This document shows, in pieces, positions 35,992 through 45,805 of a stretch of 64,000 bases of DNA. The position numbers and the translations under genes are program-made. Origin of the DNA: Ruthenibacterium lactatiformans (lineage in GTDB: Bacteria > Bacillota > Clostridia > Oscillospirales > Ruminococcaceae); contig NZ_JXXK01000007.1 in assembly GCF_000949455.1 (NCBI RefSeq), forward strand, positions 1-64,000, given 5' to 3'. Below the pieces are notes generated by a model that was not told where the DNA came from, searched no databases, and saw nothing but the letters and a program-made list of their open reading frames with translations. How positions within the stretch are numbered: the first letter of the stretch is position 1; the number at the start of each line of letters is the position of its first letter.

Positions 35992-37037
35992 TACTCCTTG
36001 ATCTCCAGCACCAGGTGTTCAATGGCCGTATGCCGGTTCATATATACCACATTCAGACGGCCGTCCCTGTCCCTGCACATGGCGGGCTGGCATTTATTTC
36101 CCGGCGCGGCGGCCAGTTCGATAAGGTTTTTCCAGGTTTTTCCCTCATCCTTCGAATAGGCCAGCGTCAGAGGGCTGCGCTCGTGCCAGTCTGCCACAGG
36201 CGTGTCGTTGTAGGCCATCAGGATGGTGTCTTTGTCCCAGCTGATGACATCGATCTTCGATTCGTTATTGAGGATGGTTGTGGGCACAGGCTGCGTCCAG
36301 GTTTTGCCGCCGTCCCGGCTTTCGGCTGTATACGACACCAGTGATTTCACGCCCGCGCCCCAGCCCGTACTGCCCGGACAGGTACGCGTGAACATACGGA
36401 TGGTGCCGTCCGGCCGAAGGCAAAGCGCCGGCTCCCGGATGAGATTGCCGTCGTCCGCAGAGAGGATGGGGCCTTTTTCCCATGTCTCGCCGTCGTCGTG
36501 GGAAAGATAGATGCGAACTGCGCCGAAGTATTTATCCGGAAGCTCACTGCTTGTGGAGGCGAACACGATGGTGCCGTCATCCAGCAGGACGCTGTCGTTG
36601 GAGGCGTGGCCGCTCTGGATGCCCGCGGGCTGCGCCGGCTCCCATGTGCGGCCGCCGTCCTTCGTTTTGCGTGTCCACAGCTCGTCCCGGCCGTTGCACC
36701 AGGTGGTGAAGTTCACCTCGGTGTCCAGAAATTTTGCGAACAGGAGAATGATCTCCCCCTTTTTGTTTTTGAGAAACACCGGGTCATGGCAGCAATAACG
36801 GATGTCACAGCCCACGGCGTCCGGGTTCGACCATTCTTTTGCGCCCGGCTCCAGCACAGACACCCAGTCTTTGGCGTCGCGGCCCATGGGGTCGCCGTTC
36901 CACTGCAAAAAGCCACCGTTCCATACGGCCAGCAGATTGCCGTTGTCCGCCAGCGTCAGGCTGGGCATATGATAGCACTGGCGCTCGTCGAACCACTCGA
37001 CGACCCACTTTCTGTCTATGATCTTTGCCTGCATCAT
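35991..37037 (-). CDS. Sialidase-fold (BNR repeat) protein, cytoplasmic
   Basis: 348 residues with a six-bladed sialidase-type propeller. Four Asp-box-like repeats are visible: TKDGGRTW, SHDDGETW, SRDGGKTW and SKDEGKTW, plus an N-terminal 'CYHMPSLTLADNGNLLAVWNGG'. No signal peptide, so it acts on imported substrate. Members of this group are annotated as exo-alpha-sialidases but many act on other acidic glycans. Last gene of the leftward sugar operon; two adjacent ATGs follow AAGGAG. A leader motif shared with two other genes of the locus precedes it. Confidence 0.85.
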   Translation of the reverse strand: MMQAKIIDRKWVVEWFDERQCYHMPSLTLADNGNLLAVWNGGFLQWNGDPMGRDAKDWVSVLEPGAKEWSNPDAVGCDIRYCCHDPVFLKNKKGEIILLFAKFLDTEVNFTTWCNGRDELWTRKTKDGGRTWEPAQPAGIQSGHASNDSVLLDDGTIVFASTSSELPDKYFGAVRIYLSHDDGETWEKGPILSADDGNLIREPALCLRPDGTIRMFTRTCPGSTGWGAGVKSLVSYTAESRDGGKTWTQPVPTTILNNESKIDVISWDKDTILMAYNDTPVADWHERSPLTLAYSKDEGKTWKNLIELAAAPGNKCQPAMCRDRDGRLNVVYMNRHTAIEHLVLEIKE

Positions 37038-37043
37038 ATTTCT

Positions 37044-37062
37044 CCTTTTTTAACAATGGGAA
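37044..37062 (-). promoter_or_regulatory. Shared leader motif, copy 1
   Basis: On the minus strand TTCCCATTGTTAAAAAAGG directly forms the ribosome binding site of the sialidase-fold gene. Nearly the same word precedes the genes at 52789 and 55335. A degenerate second copy (TTTCCGTTGTTAAAAAA) lies about 86 bases further upstream (37131-37147). Confidence 0.55.
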
Positions 37063-37217
37063 GCTTGCTGGGGCAGCAGCCGCCCTGAATTTCTTTGCGT
37101 TGCCGGGCCGGCAGGGTTTTCTTTCCGCAGTTTTTTAACAACGGAAAGCGCTTTGCGGCCAACGGCTCTTCCGTTTTTGGCAAATATGTTTTTGTTTATG
37201 CGGAAAAACGCCCGCGT

Positions 37218-38486
37218 TCAAGCCCCCGGCGCGGCCTGCTTCGCGGAGCGCATGGCCCCGCGGCACAGCAGCACCGTGCCCACCTGGGTGAGCGTCAGCA
37301 CAAGCAGGCTCCACACCTGCACGCCCACATCCTCGCCCACATATACGTTCATAACGATGATGATGGAAAGCCCCACACAGCGCCCAAGCTCCAGAACGGT
37401 ATCGTTGACAGCCAGCAGCTCGGGCCGGTGGTCGTCCATCTCGGGCACCAGCTGCATCATATCCAGAAAAGTGCTGTATGTGGAATTCTCCAGAAAGCCC
37501 GCAAAAAACGAATTGACCACTGTATATAGAATAACCGTCATCGGGCTGAGATGCAAGATGCAAAGTGCGGCAATGCCTGTGAGCACCGCTACCGCGACAC
37601 CCATATACCGTACCCGGTTCGCCAGTGAAAGGATGCGGCTGGCGATGACGTAGGAAGCGATGGCCGCCGCGGCTGAAAGGAAGGTATTGAAGCCCACCAG
37701 CAGCTCATTTTTCACCATCTGGTACAAAACGATACTGAGGATGAACGTGAACGCACCTTCTCTCACCCCTTTGCAGCCCTGCGCAGCCAGGCTGTACAGC
37801 AGATGCCGGTTGCGTCCAATGGCGCGCAGCGTGCGGGGATAGTCCACCTTATGCGCGCCCGCCATACGGCGCTTGGGCAGCCGCAGCGCCAGCGCACAGG
37901 TGACGGCGGACACGGCAAACGACAGCCCGAACACCGCCATATAGCCCCGCGTACCGCCCACTGCGTCGATGATGAAGCCCGCCAGCAGCGGGATGGTGAG
38001 GTTGACGACGTTGGCGCAGATGTTCACAATGGCAAGGCCGCTGTCCCGGTTGGTAAGGTCTGTGGAATCCGACAGCAGATGGCCGTAGCTCAGCCAGTAG
38101 CAGCCGTCCGCAAGACCCGCCAGAAGCCCAAGCCACAAGTGCCAGCGCGAGGCGTTGTCCCCCAGCACGATCAGCAGCAGATACAGCACATTGTAGCCCA
38201 AAATACCCAGCACCGCCGTCACGCCGGAATCCGTGCGCTGCAAAAGCCCTGCCGCCAGCAGCATGGCCGCCGCGCTGCCCAGGAAAAACGTAGCGTTATA
38301 CATCACCACGACCTTTACGTCGCCCGTCTGCCCCAACAGCATCGTATTGATAAATACATGGGGCAGGCCGTAAAATACCAGAAAACACGCATGCACCGAC
38401 AAAAAACGGTAAAATCCGCCGCCCAGCGTCTCGCCGTTCACCAGCACCTTCAGATAGCCAATAAATGCCCTTATTTTTTTGCTCAT
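37218..38486 (-). CDS. MFS transporter of the sugar locus
   Basis: 422-residue facilitator with 12 predicted helices, resembling the YQGE/MFS_1 clostridial carriers ('LPHVFINTMLLGQTGDVKVVVMYNATFFLGSA'). The helix 2-3 loop is atypical and lacks a clear motif A. Its start overlaps the stop of the preceding hydrolase gene by four bases (ATGA), so it belongs to the operon. It could export by-products or import a second glycan; direction cannot be inferred. A gap of 180 bases separates it from the last gene. Confidence 0.85.
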   Translation of the reverse strand: MSKKIRAFIGYLKVLVNGETLGGGFYRFLSVHACFLVFYGLPHVFINTMLLGQTGDVKVVVMYNATFFLGSAAAMLLAAGLLQRTDSGVTAVLGILGYNVLYLLLIVLGDNASRWHLWLGLLAGLADGCYWLSYGHLLSDSTDLTNRDSGLAIVNICANVVNLTIPLLAGFIIDAVGGTRGYMAVFGLSFAVSAVTCALALRLPKRRMAGAHKVDYPRTLRAIGRNRHLLYSLAAQGCKGVREGAFTFILSIVLYQMVKNELLVGFNTFLSAAAAIASYVIASRILSLANRVRYMGVAVAVLTGIAALCILHLSPMTVILYTVVNSFFAGFLENSTYSTFLDMMQLVPEMDDHRPELLAVNDTVLELGRCVGLSIIIVMNVYVGEDVGVQVWSLLVLTLTQVGTVLLCRGAMRSAKQAAPGA

Positions 38487-40552
38487 GCCGGGGTCTCCCC
38501 TTCCGCCCCCGGCGCGGGCATGCGCAGCAGAACAGCTTCCATGCTGGGCACATCTACCGGCACCCGAACGCCTGTTCCCGCCGCTTCACACACAGCGGCC
38601 TGCGGCGCGGCCTGTTCTACGTGCGAACGCCAGACCTCCGCGCTTTCCGGCGCAGTTCCCGCAGAAAACGCCAGCTCCACAGCGTCGGCATCATCCGTGC
38701 TGCCGTTTACAAGGTAGACATCCAATCCCCCGTCCCGTACAAAGCAGTACGGCTCCAGATACGGCGCGCCGCACACCAGCGGAAACGGCGCGCCCGCTGT
38801 GCGCAGCACGTCGTGCAGCACAGCCTGGCGCATGCTGTTCAGCAGCATGGGCGGGATGGATACAGAGCTTTCAAAATTCCCGAAGGGATAGACGAGTACG
38901 CGGCCGTCCACCACCACCTGGCCGTGGGCGGTACGGCGGCGGAAAGAATCGTACAGCGCAGTATATTCGTTCACCTGTGCGCCCTGCGCATAGGTCACAT
39001 CCAGCGCGTCGCTGCACGAGACGATGGCCGAGGCCCGTGCGTTTTTACGCCCGCAGTAGGTCTTGCCGTTCGTCACCTGCTCATAGGCGTAGCCGCCGTC
39101 GTTTTGGCGCAGCCAGCGCACGCTCTCAATGCCCGCAAGGCGGCCAAGTCCCATTTCGCACAATGTCCAGGCCGCGTCTCCGTTCAAAATAACGAAATTA
39201 TTAGCGAACAGCCGCGCCAGCGTTCCCGCATCCCAATTGCGCAGCACCTGGCCGGATGCCGCCACTATCTGACCCGTCAGTTCGGGGCTGCCGGTGTAAG
39301 CATAGGGCACGCCCATGGCGGGCAGCAAGCCGGCAAAAAACGCCTCCTGCGGATACAGCTCCTCCATGGAAGAACCTTCCCGCGTGTGCAGCGTGTACGA
39401 AGAACAGGGGCTGTACAGTACGCGTACCCCCAGGCGCTCCTCTCTGAACACACCTCTGCGGGTCAGGGCATTCAGATAGGGCTTTGTACGGTGCAGCATC
39501 TGCTGATAGCCATCCTCCCAAACGATGCCGTTGCCGTTGAGGTCATACAAGTCGATGGTGATGCCCGCCAGATCCAGCGGCAGTGCGCTCAGCAGCTGGA
39601 AACGCGTGAACCGGCGGGATTTCGAAAACAATGAGAACGGAAAGTTTTCCAGCTCCGGGTATACCTCGGTCTCCGATGGGAGCATTGCACGGGTGAGCAT
39701 AGACACCATATTGAATCCGTGCAGATAGTTCGACGGGGAATTTTCCTGATATCCGGGCAGATGCACACGGTCCACAGGCGGGCGTCCAGCCGCAAGCGTG
39801 TGCAGCAATGCATGCCAGTCGCGCCCCTCGGCGGCGTGGATGTGCGGAGCCGAGCTCATGAGGCCCACCTTCGCCTGCTTTGACGCAGCGCGCACCGCCT
39901 GTCCGATGGCTCCGGCGGCGCTGAGCATCGTCTCACGGCTCACATCCAGCCATATCTTCCGATAAGGATGCGGCTCGCCGGGACACAGCACGCCTGCCAG
40001 AAATTCTTCCCGCGTCAGCGGCTTGCCCGCGCGGGCGCTGTACAGCTTCATATGCTCGTCACAAAAGCAGCCTCCCCACGCAAGAGGCTCGTGGTTATGC
40101 AGACGGAAGTCGTCCTCCACCCAAAGGATGGAGGGCTCCAGCTCCGCATAGCGCGCGTACAGCCGGGCGATGTATTTCTGCCATTCGCCGCACAGCGGGC
40201 AGACGCACAGCTTCGCTTCATTTCCCTCCACATCCACCATGGGGCGAAAGTTCTGCTCCGGCCGCAGCGTTTTGCCAAGGTCCGCGTGCATGACGCTGTG
40301 CCACTGGTTAACAGACATCGTAACACCTTTTTCGGCCAGCAGCGCGCTGATTTTGCGCATCATTGCAAGATACACGTCCTGCTCGTCAAAGCTCATATGG
40401 CCGGTGTTGATCTCCTCCACGTTGGCGAATACGGCCACGTCGTCGATATCCGCCTCGTCCACATAGCGCAGCAGCGCCGGGATCTCCTCGGCATCGTTGA
40501 AGCCGGGGTCGCAGCAGAAGCGGAAAATATATTGAAATGGATCTTTTTTCAT
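38483..40552 (-). CDS. Putative glycoside hydrolase, GH42-like architecture
   Basis: 689 residues, no signal peptide. The N-terminal 400 residues look like a TIM barrel ('LWVEDDFRLHNH', 'GLMSSAPHIHAAEG', 'YPELENFPFSLFSKS'), with candidate acidic catalytic residues in the 'WVEDDFR' and 'YPELENFP' strands. A 'FCDEHMKLYSARAGKPLTREEFLAG' insert is characteristic of an uncharacterised clostridial group, and the C-terminal half looks like the trimerisation/beta-sandwich part of GH42-type enzymes. I cannot place it in a numbered GH family with confidence. GGAGGG precedes the ATG at 40552; the longer reading is unlikely. Confidence 0.6.
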   Translation of the reverse strand: MKKDPFQYIFRFCCDPGFNDAEEIPALLRYVDEADIDDVAVFANVEEINTGHMSFDEQDVYLAMMRKISALLAEKGVTMSVNQWHSVMHADLGKTLRPEQNFRPMVDVEGNEAKLCVCPLCGEWQKYIARLYARYAELEPSILWVEDDFRLHNHEPLAWGGCFCDEHMKLYSARAGKPLTREEFLAGVLCPGEPHPYRKIWLDVSRETMLSAAGAIGQAVRAASKQAKVGLMSSAPHIHAAEGRDWHALLHTLAAGRPPVDRVHLPGYQENSPSNYLHGFNMVSMLTRAMLPSETEVYPELENFPFSLFSKSRRFTRFQLLSALPLDLAGITIDLYDLNGNGIVWEDGYQQMLHRTKPYLNALTRRGVFREERLGVRVLYSPCSSYTLHTREGSSMEELYPQEAFFAGLLPAMGVPYAYTGSPELTGQIVAASGQVLRNWDAGTLARLFANNFVILNGDAAWTLCEMGLGRLAGIESVRWLRQNDGGYAYEQVTNGKTYCGRKNARASAIVSCSDALDVTYAQGAQVNEYTALYDSFRRRTAHGQVVVDGRVLVYPFGNFESSVSIPPMLLNSMRQAVLHDVLRTAGAPFPLVCGAPYLEPYCFVRDGGLDVYLVNGSTDDADAVELAFSAGTAPESAEVWRSHVEQAAPQAAVCEAAGTGVRVPVDVPSMEAVLLRMPAPGAEGETPA

Positions 40553-40608
40553 AGGGCGGCAGCCCTCCTGTCTGTGAAATGCGGCCGCGCCGCGCGCGGC
40601 AAAAAGAG

Positions 40609-42021
40609 TCAGCCCTGTTCTACGGGCACGCCGTAGAACGAGAGCATGGGCATGCGCATGCAATCGCTTGGGATGGCCGCGCCCGGGTTCATGCGCCATG
40701 CGCCATGCAGGCGCGCATCCGCGCCAAGCGGGCGTTCAAAAGTGATGGTCAGGCTGTCCGCGCCCGTCTCATACGCTTTCGGGGCGGCAAGGCCCTGCGC
40801 GTCCTCGGCTTCAAAGGGCAGCAGGGCCGCGGGCACGCCAAAGGGATTGAGCCAGTTGCGGATGCGCGAAAAGCGAACCGTCACCGTGTCCGGGGCAGTC
40901 TGAACCACGGATTCCGGCTCCGGCGCCATCCAGTCCACATCGCGCCCGTAGCATTCGGCCAGCGCGGCGCGGGCGCACCGTTCCCCCACCACAAGATTGC
41001 CCTCTGAAGCATTGTGGATGAAGTCATACAGCGCAAGGTCCGCGGCCGGCACCACGGTCACATGCTCCAGCGTGTGCCACGCCTGGCGCTGCGCCTCACG
41101 CACCATGCCCCACTGGCGGTCCAGCTTTTCACTCGGGCCCTCCATGCAGCGGTTGAGCTGCACAGTGAGGAACGGCAGCTCCGGCTGGCCCAGCGCCGCG
41201 CGTGTGTGCCGCACAAAAGCCGCAAACCGCTCCAGATATGTCTGCGCGCTGTCCTCGTAGCCCTCGGCCTCGCCCTGATACCACAGCACCGCCCTGGGAT
41301 GGATGTCGTAATCTGCCAGCATCTCCAGCATATTGGTGAAAAGCGCGCCGTTTTCCTCCGGGTTCCACCAGCGCAGCGGCGCGCCGCCGTAAGCGCATGG
41401 AACAAGGCCGATGGGATACCCCAGCTCTCGCTTGAGCCGCTTTGCGAAATGCAGCCACGGGCTGTGGCCCGGGTTGTGGTTCTCATAATGGCCGACGTGC
41501 AGGGCGTTCGTCGTCTCGCCCAGCGGATGAGTTGCAAGCTCCCACCGGGCGCTCGTGCGCAGCACGTGCACGCCCAGCTCAGGGTCGTCCGCTACCGGGT
41601 TTTTTGCGCGGCCCGCCGCATTGCTCTGCCCCGCGATGACGAACACATCGCCCACGCCCACATTGTGCACCATATCGCCGCGTGTGCAGGAGAGGCCGTC
41701 CCAGCCCTCGTAATCCATATACGTCTCAATGCGGTATAGCCCGCCCGCCGGTACCCGCGGAAAGGTTATCGTCCAGTTTTCGCTGTCCAGCACCGTACAT
41801 TCCGTCCACGGAACGACGGATTCCCCTGTGCTCTCCAGCGCTACACGGGCCTTCACGGTCGTTTTCGCATGCGGCACGGCCGAAAATTGCAGCGGCAGCT
41901 CCTGCGACAGATGCACCAGATGATATTTTCCCTCCAGCCGAATGCACGCCGTACCGCCCGGCCCCTGCTGAAAGATCTGCCACGGGGCCACGCCCCGCGT
42001 AATGGTCACGCCATAGTCCAT
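40609..42021 (-). CDS. SASA/DUF303 family carbohydrate esterase (sialate O-acetylesterase-like)
   Basis: 470-residue SGNH-fold esterase. The family blocks are visible: 'FVIAGQSNAAG' (catalytic Ser region), 'LVPCAYGGAPLRWW' and 'AVLWYQGEAEGYED'. These enzymes remove O-acetyl groups from sialic acids or xylo-oligosaccharides. No signal peptide, so it acts inside the cell on imported oligosaccharide. Start at 42021 with GAGGGG; the upstream extension is rejected. It sits between the GH-like and sialidase-fold genes of the same operon. Confidence 0.87.
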   Translation of the reverse strand: MDYGVTITRGVAPWQIFQQGPGGTACIRLEGKYHLVHLSQELPLQFSAVPHAKTTVKARVALESTGESVVPWTECTVLDSENWTITFPRVPAGGLYRIETYMDYEGWDGLSCTRGDMVHNVGVGDVFVIAGQSNAAGRAKNPVADDPELGVHVLRTSARWELATHPLGETTNALHVGHYENHNPGHSPWLHFAKRLKRELGYPIGLVPCAYGGAPLRWWNPEENGALFTNMLEMLADYDIHPRAVLWYQGEAEGYEDSAQTYLERFAAFVRHTRAALGQPELPFLTVQLNRCMEGPSEKLDRQWGMVREAQRQAWHTLEHVTVVPAADLALYDFIHNASEGNLVVGERCARAALAECYGRDVDWMAPEPESVVQTAPDTVTVRFSRIRNWLNPFGVPAALLPFEAEDAQGLAAPKAYETGADSLTITFERPLGADARLHGAWRMNPGAAIPSDCMRMPMLSFYGVPVEQG

Positions 42022-42067
42022 CCTGTATCCCCTCTTTTTCTTTTTATCCAAGTCACCGGCTCTGCCG

Positions 42068-43876
42068 TCAGACATACCAGTCCGCGCTCGCCATGGGCCG
42101 CACGTCGTCCAGCGGGCGCGGCGCATGCACGCTGTGGATCCACCGCAGCGCCCCGTCCTGCCCGCGCCGCAGCACGCCGCACCCCAGCAGCCGTTCCACG
42201 GCTTCTTCACACAGCGCGCCTTGCGGCAGAACGCCGGAGCCGCCCGCCGCCCCGCGCAGGGCCTCCTCCGCCTGCGGGAAATCCCGCAGGAACTGCGGCG
42301 CAAGGTACAGTGTTCCGCCCGCAAAGTAAGCGTCGTAGGGATAACCGGCCTCACGCCTCGGCGTCAGCGCCAGGATCGTCATCATCGGGCCTGTGCAGGC
42401 GCGCACATCCTGCGAGCCATGGCACACTACGTCCACATTGTAGGCCAGGTGTATGTCTCCGATGCCGTTGTAGCGCACTGCCGAAGCAACAGCCCAGCCT
42501 TCCGCGTCCGTGCATACCTGTTCTTTATCCGGCGCATCCTCCTGCGCCGTGGTGTTTACACTGCCGTCTTCGTTCCAATAGGTGTTGAAGCGGAACTCCA
42601 CCTCCTGCCCGGCCAGCGGGCGGCCGCCCGCCGTCAGGCGTGCGCGGAACGAATTGATATATCCGCTCCCGTCCGGCGCAAGCATCCGCTCCAGCGAGAG
42701 CTGCGCGGCGCGCGGCATATCGCGGGCGCACTCCGGTGCAAACACCTGCGCCTGGATGGTCATGTCATTCTCGCCAAAAGCGTTGTCGCCGCCCACATGG
42801 CCATACAGGCCAAGCCGCCCGCCGTCCAGCGCCAGCAGATAGGGCTGGTAGAGGAAATCGAACGGGACGTCCGGCTCGATGCGCGTCCAATTTTCACCGT
42901 AATCGTTGGAGAGTGAAAAGCATTTGTTGCGCCGGTAACCCACGATGCAGCCCCGCTGTGCGTCCCATGCAATGGTCTCGGGCACATACCCCCCCTGGGG
43001 GTCACGCACCGGGTCCCCGGGCGCGCCCGTGCAGATGGGGTACAGCGTGCCGTTCAGCCAGCCGTCCGGAGAGGGCGTGACGAACTGGCGCCCCACCGGA
43101 GTGCCCTGCACGTCTCCCGCGATGAAGAGAAGCCGTCCGTCGGGCAGTTCCACAAAATCAAATTCATGGGCGCCGATACCGGGCAGGATGTAATTCGGCG
43201 CGCTGAACTCGCGGCCATCCCTGCTGGTGAGAAAAAACGGCTGTATCTTGCTCTGGTAGGTCTCGCCGGGCAGCATGGTGTTGCGTGTGGCGCGCTCCCT
43301 GCCCGGGCCCCAGGGCGTTCCGTACAGGCTGGCCAGCACCACGAGCGTACCGTCCCGCAGACAGCGCACGCGCCACAGGTAGGGCGCAGTGCCTTCCAGC
43401 AGCCGGCGCACATCTGTCCATGTGCTGCCGCCGTCCCGGCTCTCCCGCACGCGGATGCAGTCGCTCCAGCCCGTGCGCTCATCGTTGTAGCGCGGCACGT
43501 CGAAGCCCACGATGCGCCCGTCGGGAAAGCCTGCGTTGCACAGCGAACCCTCCCGCCGCCCACAGCGGCCCGTTTCGGTAAAATTCACACCGTCCACAGA
43601 ACGCATATACACCCGGTACGAGCGCTGCCGCGCGCTGCCGCCCTCCACGGAGCAATAAGAAACCGGCACGCCCGCCGCCTCGGCAAATTCCAGCCGGGGC
43701 GGGATGAAATCCGGATTTTCAGCTTCCAGCGTTTCGTCGAACGAAATACCGATGGAACCGTCTCCGTAGGGAAACGCCGTCACCCAGGCCACAAACCCGG
43801 GCCGTTTTTCCGGCGCATAAACGAGCTTTTGCTCAAAGTCCCCGCGCCAGGGGATGCTGTCGGTCAAACACGCCAT
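42068..43876 (-). CDS. Large sialidase-fold protein with C-terminal Ig-like domain
   Basis: 602 residues; the first 400 form a sialidase-type propeller, with one clear Asp box (SRDGGSTWTD), weaker ones (SRDGREF, SNDYGENWT) and an Arg-rich 'WRVRCLRDGTLVVLASLYG' blade. After about residue 400 an Ig/filamin-like domain ('NSFRARLTAGGRPLAGQEVEFRFN') follows, then a small C-terminal helical segment. No signal peptide. It is not similar enough to the 348-residue neighbour to be a simple duplicate. Substrate unknown. Confidence 0.75.
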   Translation of the reverse strand: MACLTDSIPWRGDFEQKLVYAPEKRPGFVAWVTAFPYGDGSIGISFDETLEAENPDFIPPRLEFAEAAGVPVSYCSVEGGSARQRSYRVYMRSVDGVNFTETGRCGRREGSLCNAGFPDGRIVGFDVPRYNDERTGWSDCIRVRESRDGGSTWTDVRRLLEGTAPYLWRVRCLRDGTLVVLASLYGTPWGPGRERATRNTMLPGETYQSKIQPFFLTSRDGREFSAPNYILPGIGAHEFDFVELPDGRLLFIAGDVQGTPVGRQFVTPSPDGWLNGTLYPICTGAPGDPVRDPQGGYVPETIAWDAQRGCIVGYRRNKCFSLSNDYGENWTRIEPDVPFDFLYQPYLLALDGGRLGLYGHVGGDNAFGENDMTIQAQVFAPECARDMPRAAQLSLERMLAPDGSGYINSFRARLTAGGRPLAGQEVEFRFNTYWNEDGSVNTTAQEDAPDKEQVCTDAEGWAVASAVRYNGIGDIHLAYNVDVVCHGSQDVRACTGPMMTILALTPRREAGYPYDAYFAGGTLYLAPQFLRDFPQAEEALRGAAGGSGVLPQGALCEEAVERLLGCGVLRRGQDGALRWIHSVHAPRPLDDVRPMASADWYV

Positions 43877-43931
43877 CTCTCACACTCTCCTTTTGCGCGC
43901 CTGTGCGCGCCGCATTTTTTTTGGGCCGGCG

Positions 43932-44846
43932 TCACCGCACCGCGCCCGCCGCCTCGTCGATCTGTTCTTCACGCTTGACGCCCACCAGAGCGCTCACCAC
44001 GCCGGGCTGTGCCAGCGCCCAGCGCAGCGCGTGCTGTGTCATCGTCACACCCTCTGCCGCGGCTTCGGCCGCGCAGCGCTCTATCACATCATAGGTTTCG
44101 TCGGTGAAAGGCTTCATCCACTCCGGCTTTTCCGCCAGGCGGCTGCCCGCGGGCGCTTCCTGTCCCCGGCGGTATTTGCCCGTCAGCATCCCGCCCTGCA
44201 GGAGCTGGTACGGCACCACGCCCACGCCCTCTTTTTCACACAGCGGCAGCAGCTCCTCCAGCGCGCCGGTATTCAGCATACTCAGGGCAGGCTGGCACAA
44301 AGCCGGAGCCGGAACGCCCTCGTCCGCCGCCGCCGCCAGCAGCGCGGCCAACTGAGCCGCTGTGTAATTGCTGACGCCCCAGGCGCGTATGGTGCCCGCG
44401 CGCAGCTCTTCCCCCATTGCGCGGGCGACGGCATGCGGCTCCGTATCGGGGTCGTACCGGTGCAGGTAATAAACATCCACATAGTCTGTGCGCATTCGCA
44501 CCAGGCTTCGGCGCAGCTGAATGCGGATGGCCTCGGGGCTGGTATTTTCGTCCTCCGGGGCCTCCCCCACCTTCATGCCCACCTTTGTGGCCAGGATATA
44601 ATCCCCGCGGCGGTGTGCCACGGCCTCGCCCACGATCTCCTCCGCCACGCCGCCTGCGCTGCCCGCATAACGGTTGTAGCCCTCGTACATATTGGCCGTA
44701 TCGATGAAATTGACGCCATGCTCCTCCAGCGCGTACCGCACCAGCCGCACCGCGTCAGGTCCGGCCACCGGGCTGCCGAAAGTCATGGTGCCCAGGCATA
44801 TCCTGCTTGCCTGCATGTCTGTGCCGGGAATCTTCGTATACTGCAT
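43932..44846 (-). CDS. Aldo/keto reductase
   Basis: 304-residue NADPH-dependent oxidoreductase with the (beta/alpha)8 AKR fold. The catalytic tetrad is visible: Asp in 'FIDTANMYEGYNR' with Tyr, Lys in 'ILATKVGM' and His in 'VYYLHRYDPDTEP'. Cofactor site 'GVSNYTAAQLAALL' is also typical. AKR10/11-type. It probably reduces or oxidises a sugar intermediate in the pathway. GGAGCG precedes the ATG. Confidence 0.93.
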   Translation of the reverse strand: MQYTKIPGTDMQASRICLGTMTFGSPVAGPDAVRLVRYALEEHGVNFIDTANMYEGYNRYAGSAGGVAEEIVGEAVAHRRGDYILATKVGMKVGEAPEDENTSPEAIRIQLRRSLVRMRTDYVDVYYLHRYDPDTEPHAVARAMGEELRAGTIRAWGVSNYTAAQLAALLAAAADEGVPAPALCQPALSMLNTGALEELLPLCEKEGVGVVPYQLLQGGMLTGKYRRGQEAPAGSRLAEKPEWMKPFTDETYDVIERCAAEAAAEGVTMTQHALRWALAQPGVVSALVGVKREEQIDEAAGAVR

Positions 44847-44867
44847 AGGGTCGCTCCTTTCCGCGGC

Positions 44868-45773
44868 TCATAACGCCGCCGCCATATCCTCCAGCCTTTG
44901 CAGCCGCGCCAGCAGGTCGGCCAATACGGCCGGCTCCACCTTGCCCGGCTCCCATGCGCTGGGCCTGCGGAAGCACCGCCCGGCATAGCCCCTGGCCCGC
45001 ATCAGCTCTTCAAATGTATCGATAATGCCGTAGTTCCAGCCCACGGCCAGAAATGCGGTGAACTCATCCATCACCGGCTTCACGGCGTCCGTCCCGCCCG
45101 CGCGCACGCGCGCGTATACCTTTGCATATAAATCGGGCAGCAGATTCGCCCAGGTGCCGATGCATCCGTCCGCGCCGTACAAAAGGCCTGGCACCAGCAT
45201 CTCGTCAAATCCAGAATACACCACTTTTTCCGGATATTCCAGCACCACACTGCGCAGAAGGAAAATATTCCAGTCGCTCATTTTGATGCCCGCCACGCCC
45301 GGGATGTCCAGCAGCATGCGCAGCTCCGGCATGCCTGCCGTCATGCCTGTGACGCCGGGGATATAATACACGATCACCGGCGCACCGGCGGCGGCCAGCG
45401 CCTTGTAATATTCTACGATCTGCGGCCACGGTTTTTTCGGGGGGATGCTCGCCACCGCATGCGCGCCCAGCGCAGCGGCCTGCCGCGCCAGCTCCACGGC
45501 CTGGCGCTGGTTTGTCTGGCCTACATGCACAATGGCCAGCTTGCCCGCGGCAAGCAGGCGCGGCACCAGAAGCGCCGCCGTTTCCAGCCGCTCGTCCTGC
45601 GTCAGATTGGCCGCGTCGCCCGTGCCGCCGTTGATGTACAGCCCTGCAACATCCGTTGCCAGCAGCCGGGTGAGGTTTGCCTCCAGTGCGCCGCGGTCCA
45701 GGCTGTCGTCCTCACCGCAGGGGTTCACGATGGGAGCCACCACGCCCCCGAAACGTGTCTTGTCGAATGCCAT
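44868..45773 (-). CDS. DHDPS/N-acetylneuraminate lyase family aldolase
   Basis: 301-residue class I (Schiff base) aldolase of the DHDPS/NAL superfamily. The catalytic Lys is in 'VAGIKMSDWNIF', the Tyr in 'VIVYYIPGVTGM', and the 2-oxoacid-binding loop is 'NGGTGDAANL' in place of GTTGE/GSTGE. The residues after Lys (MSDW) resemble sialic-acid-lyase rather than DHDPS members. In the context of sialidase-fold and SASA genes, cleavage of a nonulosonic or 2-keto-3-deoxy sugar acid to pyruvate (or its analogue) is the leading idea. Not verified. Confidence 0.85.
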   Translation of the reverse strand: MAFDKTRFGGVVAPIVNPCGEDDSLDRGALEANLTRLLATDVAGLYINGGTGDAANLTQDERLETAALLVPRLLAAGKLAIVHVGQTNQRQAVELARQAAALGAHAVASIPPKKPWPQIVEYYKALAAAGAPVIVYYIPGVTGMTAGMPELRMLLDIPGVAGIKMSDWNIFLLRSVVLEYPEKVVYSGFDEMLVPGLLYGADGCIGTWANLLPDLYAKVYARVRAGGTDAVKPVMDEFTAFLAVGWNYGIIDTFEELMRARGYAGRCFRRPSAWEPGKVEPAVLADLLARLQRLEDMAAAL

Positions 45774-45805
45774 ATTCTTTATCCTCTCCGCCGTAATGGC
45801 AAAAC

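Noticed and set aside
38483..40552. Assignment as a true GH42 beta-galactosidase
   Set aside because: Architecture is similar but I could not verify the catalytic Glu pair in the right strands, so only a GH42-like label is used.
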